Assembly (NCBI GenBank): GCA_964422925.1
Contig: CAYRDC010000044.1
Span: 1-11,726, forward strand
Length of the DNA stretch: 11,726 nt
Source of the DNA: CAYRDC01 sp964422925
GTDB lineage: Bacteria > Bacteroidota > Bacteroidia > Chitinophagales > S012-47
Direction of reading: 5' to 3'
Shown in pieces: positions 1-6,102 of this stretch. Within the stretch, counting starts at the first letter, position 1, and each line of letters begins with the position of its first letter. The translations under genes were made by a program, and so were the position numbers. The notes beneath the pieces were generated by a model that saw only the letters and a list, made by a program, of their open reading frames with translations, was not told where the DNA came from and did no database searches.

Positions 1-48
1 AAAAACAAACTTAACTTTGACCAATTCCTGTCCTAAAGATGGGGGGAA

Positions 49-425
49 CTATAGAAATCTAGTTAACAAAGTATCCATTGACATCTGAACATTGTTAGCT
101 GAAAATACGCTGTCCAGTTTCTGTGTGAGGTTGTAACCGTTCGAATTACATACGTTTATTAATGTATCAATAAGAACATCATAGTCATCATCGAATTGTT
201 TTGCTACCTCATTGTATAATATTGACATAAAGGTAGCGTCATTGGAAATACCGGCAAAACCTAATGAATAATAATCTAAATTTTCCTGTGTATAATTTAT
301 GGCTTCAGACTGTCTGTTATCGTTTTTCTGTGTGGATTGTTAACTCTTAATTTTTTGAAAGTATCTATTTTTTTACATCCGGTAAAAAGGAAAATGAGGA
401 CAGTTAAGTTGATTATTGTTTTCAT
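49..425 (-). pseudogene. Small lipoprotein gene broken by a one-base frameshift
   Basis: Starting at the ATG at 425, the minus strand encodes a lipoprotein signal (MKTIINLTVLIFLFTGC, lipobox FTGC with the lipidated Cys at residue 17) and a Lys-rich start to the mature part, then stops at 297. A second frame is open from just below a stop at 340 down to a TAG at 49 and reads like the rest of the protein (for example NYTQENLDYYSLGFAG and SNDATFMSILYNEVAKQ, ending LLTRFL). The switch must lie between 297 and 340. A run of five T (323-327; five A in the coding strand) is the obvious place: one more base would give a continuous product of about 125 residues. The span of 377 bases fits one missing base. 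I recognise no family. The gene lies about 300 bases past the barrel gene on the same strand, as the third member of that group. It could be a decayed gene, a phase-off state or a sequencing error; the run does not fit a standard -1 slippery heptamer in the zero frame. Confidence 0.6.
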
Positions 426-733
426 GGCAGATCATTTTGAAGCAATGGTAACTTTTTAGCATATAACTTTCAGTATCAATATTTGATAAATTGTGACTAT
501 AATTTTTCAGTGTTTATTTCTGTTGTGATATATATATATGAGTTGCTTATGGGTAAATCCTCTTTTCAAAAAAATGAAATTTGTGACTCGAATTATGCTA
601 TCATTTGATAAGTTTCTTACTTCCAGTTTATCCGGTGTTTAAGTTGCGCTGCACTGATATAAAACCGGAAGGATGCGATACTTGAAATATTCTGCTAACC
701 TTCGTTCAATAGTTTTTAAATTATCCGTTCTAT
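426..733. other. AT-rich intergenic stretch with a short AT microsatellite
   Basis: This stretch separates the barrel gene from the frameshifted lipoprotein gene. I see no credible gene in it. It holds an (AT)6 run at 528-539, about 100 bases upstream of the lipoprotein start, and at 637-660 a segment that resembles one at 8363-8385 (annotated separately). The segment TCCGGT (631-636) and its complement ACCGGA (663-668) flank that repeat and could form a weak long-loop stem. I found no good minus-strand TAnnTTTG promoter here, so the lipoprotein gene may depend on readthrough from upstream. Confidence 0.5.
637..660 (+). repeat. Short dispersed repeat, copy A
   Basis: The segment TTTAAGTTGCGCTGCACT followed by GATAT matches TTTAAGTTGCACTGCGCT followed by ATAT at 8363-8385, in the same orientation. 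The two differ mainly by exchange of GC and AC at two positions. Weaker similarity (CTTACT, CAGT, GG) extends about 20 bases upstream in both. It may be a remnant of an intergenic repeat family or a shared regulatory segment. Only two copies are visible, so chance cannot be excluded. Confidence 0.35.
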
Positions 734-1456
734 TTAAAACCGGTAACCAATGCCCAATTTAATAGTAAGCGTATTTGGTGTAGTATCTTTATGCTGACCA
801 AGGAAATCTATACCTTTTGAGGCACGATAAACAAAGCGGGTGTATTTTGCCTCACCTGATATTAGAAAATTATAGGGAAGTGAATGTTCAACCCGCAAAC
901 CTGCGGTTATGCCTATGTCACTAAGTCGCAACCTTGAAAGAATAGTTTCAAAACCACTTGGATAATACATATTTATTATCTCATATCCGTTTCTATAATT
1001 CAATTCCCCGATCGCTTGAATTTTCAGATGCTTATTCAACATCAAATTGTTTAGATAGCTTAAAGAAAGAACAACAAAAGATCGCTTGATCACTTCACCA
1101 GGTAGTGAATTTTTATAGATGCCATAATCCCTGTAATAATATAATGCTGATATTCTAATATCGCTACAGTTTTTTATACTCCTGTTATATTGGATACCCA
1201 CTGTAACAGGGACATAATATTTCTTAAATGTATTAATGACATGGCCAGTGGTATCAATTAAATGACCAGTATAATAATCCAGGATAATCCAATTAGTTTT
1301 TGTCCCATCAAAAAAGTGGCTGATATTATAATATAATTCTACTGAGTTTCTCTTGCTGTTTGTGTTGTTGACTATTTCCTCCTGACAAGCTAAATCTTTA
1401 CTTGTGCCAATCAGAGTAATTATAAATATCAATAAAGACAAAGTATTTGTTTTCAT
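734..1456 (-). CDS. Outer-membrane beta-barrel protein, unrecognised family
   Basis: The product has 240 residues. An N-terminal signal peptide (MKTNTLSLLIFIITLIGTS) is followed by alternating polar and hydrophobic segments rich in Tyr and aromatic residues (for example RISALYYYRDYGIY, HLKIQAIGELNYRNGYE, FLISGEAKYTRFVYR), and the protein ends in IKLGIGYRF. A C-terminal strand ending in Phe is typical of outer-membrane barrels, so the protein probably sits in the outer membrane. The length would fit roughly 8 to 10 strands, which is my estimate. The start at 1456 lies 4 bases past the stop of the M4 protease gene, so the two are almost certainly co-transcribed and perhaps translationally coupled. 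I infer a role in exporting, anchoring or retaining the protease. It does not look to me like a PorP/SprF protein, although I could not search. It is AT-rich: the 60 bases from 1141 are 30% GC. Confidence 0.8.
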   Translation of the reverse strand: MKTNTLSLLIFIITLIGTSKDLACQEEIVNNTNSKRNSVELYYNISHFFDGTKTNWIILDYYTGHLIDTTGHVINTFKKYYVPVTVGIQYNRSIKNCSDIRISALYYYRDYGIYKNSLPGEVIKRSFVVLSLSYLNNLMLNKHLKIQAIGELNYRNGYEIINMYYPSGFETILSRLRLSDIGITAGLRVEHSLPYNFLISGEAKYTRFVYRASKGIDFLGQHKDTTPNTLTIKLGIGYRF

Positions 1457-1460
1457 TGTA

Positions 1461-3488
1461 TTACTGCTTTACAAGTTTTATAAATGAATGATGAAAGCTC
1501 TGTTCAATTCGCAACAGATAAATACCTTTGGGTAAATCCGAAATACATATTAATATTCTTTCAGTATTGCTAATGCCAATATCTTTTATTAAAGTACCGG
1601 TAATTGAAAACAATTGTAAGCTACGCTCTTTTGTACTTGGGAAAGTAATCAAAACTTCATCTGTTGCCGGATTTGGATAAAGAACAGGTGTTTCTACTAT
1701 TGGGTAATCCTTTATTCTGGTACCGGTGCAGTTGCTTATATCGCCAACCCCCACAGCCGCCCAGGCATTGGTGGTTTGTATTTCTTCATTGGAACAATTG
1801 CCATATATCATTCTTGCAGCAGCTATGGCGCCTGCCCGGGCATCGGCATATTGTGATGAACTATGTAGATTATTAGTAAGGTTCCAATATGCGATTAAAG
1901 CAGCCTTATCTATTCCAATTCCCTGGATGTTATAACTATCTCCGTTATCATTAATGCCTGATCCACCTTGTGCCAGTAGGTAGAACCAATAATTTTGTAC
2001 ACCACTATTTACATGCACACCTCCATGGTCATACGAATCAAATTGCCAAAATGTACCTTTATACGTATTAAGTTGACCTATTACACTAATGTGTATTGAT
2101 CCATTTAATTCGTAGTGTTTACCCCAGTGCTTGGGATCTTCAAGAGAACGTGTATTTTTAATTGAAAAATTACCATCCTCTCCTATAATCCAATCTATAG
2201 TTCCGCCTGGTTCACTAAAACGTTCCACAAGAAAACCTGAGATATCAGCGAATGATTCATCTAAAGCTCCGGGTTCATTTTTATATTTTAGTTTGGCAGA
2301 ATAATGATTAATTCCATGCATATATTCGTGACCGACAACATCAATTACTGCTGTATATTGATTGTCAAGATAGCCAAAAAACAAATAATCATTATTGCCA
2401 ATAGTGTCATAAAATGCATTTTCTCCAGAGTAATCTGCAAATACTCTGATTTCTTTGCCATATCCATCAAATCCCTTTCTATTGTATGGTTGACTGTTAT
2501 AATAGTCCCAAGCTTGTGAAGCCATCCAAAGAGGAGTTGTTCCATATTGTGCATAATTCCCCCAATTATCATCCTTATCCCTTATATCAGAGGATAAACC
2601 CCAAGGCAATGATACATAAAATTTAGTGTGAATATTTCGTGTATTATCATTTGTCCATAAAATATGACCGGGGAACAGACCTCCCTTCCACCTTGTATCT
2701 ATTGTTTTAGTACCCTGTGTCAGAATATTAGCAGGGCCATCCGTTTCCATTAATTCATCTTCCCGGAAAATATGTCCGGTAGCCGCATCCACAAAAAAGT
2801 CCTTAAGGAAAAAAGGTTTTAAACAGAAAACCTCAAACTTCCACGCCAAACGATATCTGGATCTCGGAATGAGATAGCCAAGGTCCTTGTAATTGTCCAA
2901 TGCCCAAATAAGCTGTCCGGAAGGATAATAGGTGGCTGTGCTGTCATTAAGATCGGCTTTCAGCTCATTTTCCCAGGATGTATCCATCCACGCGAAAGTG
3001 TAATTATACATGCTGTCCAGCAAGCGGGACAAAGCCGTTGCCTCGGCAATTAATGGTACCGCTTCTTTGTTTACGTCCTCACATACTTTGCCATTGGCAA
3101 AAACAAGATACCCGTCTCTTCCGGCATGTTCGGTAAATTCGGCTGCCTCCACTTCAATGTTTTTGTAATACTGTTGATACCGGTAATGCTGCATATGAAG
3201 CAATGAATCTTCCCATTGTTTGGTCAACTGCATGGAGTTCAGTGTGTCTTCGAAGAAATATTGCTGGTAAATGGAGAATAAATCTCCGGGCTGTACGGTT
3301 TGCGGGTAAAAATAGATGAACCCGGCAGAATCCCAGTCGGAAACCATACTTTGAAAAAGGGAATCAAATTGCGCGGATGCAGATTGACCGATGAGTAGGA
3401 ACAGAACCACAAAGCCTTTTGAGAATGAAGTGGTAACATTAATACAATTCCTTACCCATTGGGGGGGGACCAGATCAATGAAGTACAA
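1461..3488 (-). CDS. Secreted thermolysin-like M4 metalloprotease with T9SS sorting domain
   Basis: The product has 675 residues and is a zinc endopeptidase of family M4. In order it has a signal peptide ending SASA-Q near residue 39, a propeptide to about residue 250 with a PepSY-like stretch (YRLAWKFEVF, 212-221), the catalytic domain from about 253, and a type A T9SS sorting domain from about 602 (VLYPNPATDE, ending FIKLVKQ). The zinc site is complete: HEYMH at 387-391 with catalytic Glu388, then Glu411 in GALDESFAD, 24 residues after His387 as in thermolysin. His492 in GGVHVNSG matches thermolysin His231. It should cross the inner membrane by Sec, leave through T9SS and be activated by propeptide removal. 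The start at 3488 is the only ATG in frame ahead of the signal peptide. A C8 tract covers codons 7-10 and would shift the frame if its length changed. The outer-membrane barrel gene follows after 4 bases. Confidence 0.95.
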   Translation of the reverse strand: MYFIDLVPPQWVRNCINVTTSFSKGFVVLFLLIGQSASAQFDSLFQSMVSDWDSAGFIYFYPQTVQPGDLFSIYQQYFFEDTLNSMQLTKQWEDSLLHMQHYRYQQYYKNIEVEAAEFTEHAGRDGYLVFANGKVCEDVNKEAVPLIAEATALSRLLDSMYNYTFAWMDTSWENELKADLNDSTATYYPSGQLIWALDNYKDLGYLIPRSRYRLAWKFEVFCLKPFFLKDFFVDAATGHIFREDELMETDGPANILTQGTKTIDTRWKGGLFPGHILWTNDNTRNIHTKFYVSLPWGLSSDIRDKDDNWGNYAQYGTTPLWMASQAWDYYNSQPYNRKGFDGYGKEIRVFADYSGENAFYDTIGNNDYLFFGYLDNQYTAVIDVVGHEYMHGINHYSAKLKYKNEPGALDESFADISGFLVERFSEPGGTIDWIIGEDGNFSIKNTRSLEDPKHWGKHYELNGSIHISVIGQLNTYKGTFWQFDSYDHGGVHVNSGVQNYWFYLLAQGGSGINDNGDSYNIQGIGIDKAALIAYWNLTNNLHSSSQYADARAGAIAAARMIYGNCSNEEIQTTNAWAAVGVGDISNCTGTRIKDYPIVETPVLYPNPATDEVLITFPSTKERSLQLFSITGTLIKDIGISNTERILICISDLPKGIYLLRIEQSFHHSFIKLVKQ
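3461..3468 (-). repeat. C8 homopolymer tract in the 5' coding region of the M4 protease
   Basis: Eight consecutive G on the plus strand are eight C in the coding strand, in codons 7-10, between the start codon and the hydrophobic core of the signal peptide. With eight C the ATG at 3488 is in frame with the protease. With seven, both this ATG and the ATG at 3499 run into early stops. With nine, the ATG at 3488 runs into an early stop but the one at 3499 becomes in frame. A tract of this length at this place is a credible slipped-strand phase-variation site. Confidence 0.5.
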
Positions 3489-3544
3489 AAGCGTGACATG
3501 ATTGTAACGTTTAGTGGCTAATTAACAGTAAAGAACAATTGGTA

Positions 3545-3576
3545 CAATTGTAAAAAGGGTTTTTGACAAATCCAAA
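3545..3576 (-). promoter_or_regulatory. Possible Bacteroidota-type promoter of the M4 protease group
   Basis: On the minus strand, TTTG (3576-3573) is followed after 20 bases by TACAATTG (3552-3545), which matches the TAnnTTTG -7 consensus in all but one position. The -7 element lies 56 bases upstream of the ATG at 3488. The spacing equals that of the candidate promoter at 8428-8459. The region is AT-rich, so a chance match is possible. Confidence 0.35.
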
Positions 3577-3670
3577 TATTTTAACAGATTTTTTTGTTGG
3601 CATTTCATTGTTAAATAGATTTTATTTTTGAAATGGTGTGATTGGCCGAGAGGAAGGAGCGGAGAAAATA

Positions 3671-3844
3671 GTTCGACCCAATCGGGGTCGCGGCTTACTT
3701 TTTATTATTCCGGTTATATAGCTGAGATGCCTCCGGTATCGGGGGCAACCGGTTAAAATTCATACTCAGCAGGCGGGTTAACCCGTCTGCTGAATAAGCC
3801 GGAAGCATTATTCAAGTTTTTTGCCGTTGGCTTCAGCCAACGGG
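3671..3844 (+). repeat. Composite four-hairpin intergenic repeat, copy 1
   Basis: Four hairpins follow one another. H1 pairs CGACCC (3674-3679) with GGGTCG (3685-3690). H2 pairs GATGCC (3726-3731) with GGTATC (3735-3740) around TCC. H3 pairs TCAGCAGGCGGGTT (3766-3779) with AACCCGTCTGCTGA (3780-3793), with almost no loop. H4 pairs CCGTTGGC (3824-3831) with GCCAACGG (3836-3843) around TTCA. The imperfect pairs in H2 (3729 with 3737) and H3 (3773 with 3786) are G-U if the plus strand is transcribed and A-C on the other strand. Copies with the same order, spacing and orientation lie at 8121 and 11653. This copy sits between two divergent genes, so it is not simply a terminator behind a gene. An A-rich tail follows. 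It looks like a dispersed REP-like or RNA element; I know no name for it. Confidence 0.75.
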
Positions 3845-4031
3845 AAAAAAAGAAAAGAAAATTTCCGGCTTTAGCCAAATTAAAAAGACGGCTGCTTTTT
3901 CATGATCAGACGCATTCCATAAGTGTATGAAGCCGGTTGGTTTTTGTGCCTGTAACTTATCCTGGAAGAGAGGGGTTGCCCGCCTGTTATTCATGGCAAT
4001 TTGTAGATTTACGCCTTCAACTATAGCTGTT
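3845..4031. other. Remainder of the divergent intergenic region before the M28 gene
   Basis: I see no gene here. An open frame continues upstream of the M28 signal peptide to an ATG at 3927, but those 35 residues do not look like part of the protein. A segment CCGGCTTTAGCC near 3865 resembles one arm of the H4 hairpin and may be a decayed extra copy. TAGATTTA at 4004-4011 resembles a Bacteroidota -7 box, with a TTG at 3976-3978, but the 25-base spacing is long. It is a weak promoter candidate for the M28 gene. Confidence 0.3.
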
Positions 4032-5420
4032 ATGCGCAAAAAACTATTCCTGTACCTTGTGGGCGCAGCACTTTTTATGCCGCTCCGCGCTCAGCAAAAT
4101 GATTCCATCATCATCCGGCAGATTTTTGACGAAGTACTGACCAACGGCAAGTGCTATGAGTGGCTCGATTACCTGGCCAACCAGATCGGTGGCCGGCTCA
4201 GCGGATCGCCCGAAGCGGCCGCGGCCGTGGAATACACACGCCAGGTAATGCTGGAAGAAGGGTTTGACAGTGTGTGGCTCCAGCCGGTGATGGTGCCACA
4301 CTGGGTGCGTGGCGGGCGCGAACAGGGCCGTATTGTGCATTCTTCGGCAATCGGTGAAGAAGACCTGTCGGTATGCGCCTTGGGCAATTCGGTGGGAACG
4401 CCCCCCGGGGGCATTACTGCGCCCGTGGTGGAAGTGCACAACTGGGAGGAACTGAAATCCCTGGGCCGGAAGGGTGTGGAAGGCAAAATTGTATTCTTCA
4501 ACACGCCCATGGAACCCCGGTATGTCACTACTTTCCGGGCCTACGGGGAGGCGGTGCAATACCGCTGGGCCGGGGCCCGCGAAGCCGGCAAGCTGGGAGC
4601 CGTAGCCGTGCTGGTGCGCAGCATGACCCTGGCCCATGACGACAACCCGCATACAGGTTCCATGGGGTATGGCGATGATCCGGATATTCCGAAAATTCCC
4701 GCCCTGGCGGTCAGCACCAATGACGCGGACCGGCTCAGCCGACTGCTGGAAAATGATCCCGGGTTGCAGCTTTACCTGTGGACCAACTGTCATTTCCTGC
4801 CGGAAGTGCTCAGTTACAATGTAGTGGGCGAGATACGTGGCAGCGAACATCCGGACGAAATCATTACTGTGGGCGGCCACCTCGACTCGTGGGACACCGG
4901 TGACGGGGCCCATGATGACGGGGCGGGTTGCGTACAAAGCATCGAAGTACTGCGCATTTTCAAACAACTTGGTATACGTCCCAAAAGAACTATCCGCGCG
5001 GTAATGTTCATGAACGAGGAAAACGGAGGGCGGGGCGGCCGCAAATACGCGGAAATCGCCCGGCAGAACCCGCAGGAAAAACACCTGGCCGCCCTGGAAT
5101 CGGATGCCGGAGGGTTTGCACCCCGCGGCTTTGGCGTAAAAACGGAAGATGACCGGGTTTTACAGAAAATTGCTGCCTGGCAGCCTTTGCTCCAGCCTTA
5201 TGAAGTGGACTACATAGTTTCAGGCTACGGGGGAGCAGACATCCGTCACCTGGAGGAGCTCGGCACGGTGCTAATCGGCCTGCGCCCCGAATCGCAGCGT
5301 TATTTCGATTACCACCATGCACCTATAGACACCTTTGACAAAGTAAACAAGCGGGAGCTGGAATTGGGGGCCGGTGCCATGGCCGCTCTCATTTATCTGA
5401 TCAGTGAATACGGACTCTAA
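4032..5420 (+). CDS. Secreted M28 family zinc peptidase (carboxypeptidase Q-like)
   Basis: The product has 462 residues from the ATG at 4032, chosen because a clean signal peptide begins there (MRKKLFLYLVGAALFMPLRA, cleavage probably after Ala20). Residues about 130-235 look like a protease-associated (PA) insert, including GAREAGKLGAVAVLVRS. The M28 metal ligands are present: His283 and Asp295/296 in HLDSWDTGDGAHDDGAG, Glu329/Glu330 in MNEENGG, Asp358 in LESDAGGF, and His428/429 in DYHHAPIDT. M28 enzymes with a PA insert are co-catalytic two-zinc exopeptidases; the length matches the carboxypeptidase Q-like group, but amino- versus carboxypeptidase specificity cannot be settled here. It probably acts in the periplasm or outside the cell, as I see no T9SS tail. 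It is much more GC-rich than the flanking cassettes (65% in the 60 bases from 4861). Its stop overlaps that of the convergent NUDIX gene. Confidence 0.92.
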   Translation: MRKKLFLYLVGAALFMPLRAQQNDSIIIRQIFDEVLTNGKCYEWLDYLANQIGGRLSGSPEAAAAVEYTRQVMLEEGFDSVWLQPVMVPHWVRGGREQGRIVHSSAIGEEDLSVCALGNSVGTPPGGITAPVVEVHNWEELKSLGRKGVEGKIVFFNTPMEPRYVTTFRAYGEAVQYRWAGAREAGKLGAVAVLVRSMTLAHDDNPHTGSMGYGDDPDIPKIPALAVSTNDADRLSRLLENDPGLQLYLWTNCHFLPEVLSYNVVGEIRGSEHPDEIITVGGHLDSWDTGDGAHDDGAGCVQSIEVLRIFKQLGIRPKRTIRAVMFMNEENGGRGGRKYAEIARQNPQEKHLAALESDAGGFAPRGFGVKTEDDRVLQKIAAWQPLLQPYEVDYIVSGYGGADIRHLEELGTVLIGLRPESQRYFDYHHAPIDTFDKVNKRELELGAGAMAALIYLISEYGL

Positions 5421-6052
5421 ACTGATTGACGCACCCATTCCCTGAACTCAGAGAGAATCATGGCCGTTGCACCCCAGACAACCTGGCCGAGAAGGTCGAA
5501 ATATGGCGTATCCACCGTAAATCCGAGCGCCAGTTTAATGGGTTTGTGGCGTATGTTCCTGTCGTCCATTAACTGGCTCACCGGAACCTGCAGGATTTGC
5601 ACTACCTCCCGGGTATCCGGAATCAACACCGGTTCTGTATTGGTATACCCGCATACAGGTTGGATCAGGAAATTGCTGGGCGGGACATACAGTTGGGTCA
5701 GCGAGCGAATTACAGTTACGGTATGATGATCGACCCCAACCTCTTCTTCCGCTTCGCGCAGGGCAGTGGTTTCCAGGTCCGGGTCCCTGGCTTCCTGCCC
5801 CCCGCCCGGTAAGCTGATCTGACCGGAATGCACCCCGGGATACCGGTTTCGCTCGATAAGTAAAAAATGGGTTTCCTCCGATTTGGGGTATAACAGAATC
5901 AGTACTCCGCTGGGTTTTGGATCAGCCGATTTGCGCATGATCTCTTCCGTCAGCTTCCGGCCAATGGGCGCCATCAGGTACTGGGCCTTTTCCCCGGGCA
6001 ATGGAGACGCGGCTGTTTTTTTTAAGCACTCAATTAACCTTTGAAATTCCAT
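5417..6052 (-). CDS. NUDIX hydrolase, CoA pyrophosphatase (NudL/NUDT7) type
   Basis: The product has 211 residues, no signal peptide, and should be cytosolic. The NUDIX region spans about residues 77-108 (GQISLPGGGQEARD, then TALREAEEEVGV), with the catalytic helix residues Arg99, Glu100, Glu103 and Glu104. The pattern LLIERN...HSGQISLPGG before the box and the spacing inside it fit the CoA-pyrophosphatase group, which cleaves CoA or acyl-CoA to phosphopantetheine and 3',5'-ADP. I assign the subgroup from motif memory; the true substrate is not shown by sequence. The start at 6052 is divergent from the M49 gene, sharing a 50-base spacer, and the stop overlaps the M28 stop by 4 bases with no terminator between them. 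Confidence 0.9.
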   Translation of the reverse strand: MEFQRLIECLKKTAASPLPGEKAQYLMAPIGRKLTEEIMRKSADPKPSGVLILLYPKSEETHFLLIERNRYPGVHSGQISLPGGGQEARDPDLETTALREAEEEVGVDHHTVTVIRSLTQLYVPPSNFLIQPVCGYTNTEPVLIPDTREVVQILQVPVSQLMDDRNIRHKPIKLALGFTVDTPYFDLLGQVVWGATAMILSEFREWVRQSV

Positions 6053-6102
6053 GGCTCGCTCCGAATGTGTAATTTGGCGGTTCCAGAGGAATATTTGAAA
6101 CC

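Noticed and set aside
320..330. Programmed -1 frameshifting in the lipoprotein gene
   Set aside because: The run is only five A in the coding strand and the reading phase does not match an X XXY YYZ heptamer; simple mutation or sequencing error is more likely.
1461..3488. A base-composition step between propeptide and catalytic halves of the M4 gene, suggesting a mosaic gene
   Set aside because: Sampled lines averaged about 45% GC in the propeptide part and 36% over 2101-2700, but lines at 1741 and 1801 are again about 52%, so there is no clean step.
3640..3695. tRNA-like sequence (TGGCCGAGAGG near 3643 and GTTCGACCC at 3671, recalling serine/leucine tRNA D and T arms)
   Set aside because: No acceptor stem or anticodon arm can be formed, and GTTCGACCC belongs to hairpin H1, which recurs at 8121 and 11653 without the D-arm-like part.
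3890..3905. A terminator-like AAAAAG/CTTTTT stem with following T run before the M28 gene
   Set aside because: The stem is short and almost wholly A-T, and there is no transcription unit ending there on the plus strand.
3927..4031. N-terminal extension of the M28 protein by 35 residues from the ATG at 3927
   Set aside because: The extension has no homology-like features and would bury a good signal peptide that begins at 4032.
4044..5084. A 346-residue open frame on the minus strand, opposite the M28 gene
   Set aside because: The plus strand has all M28 metal ligands; the antisense translation has low-complexity His/Ala/Gly-rich sequence and no domain.
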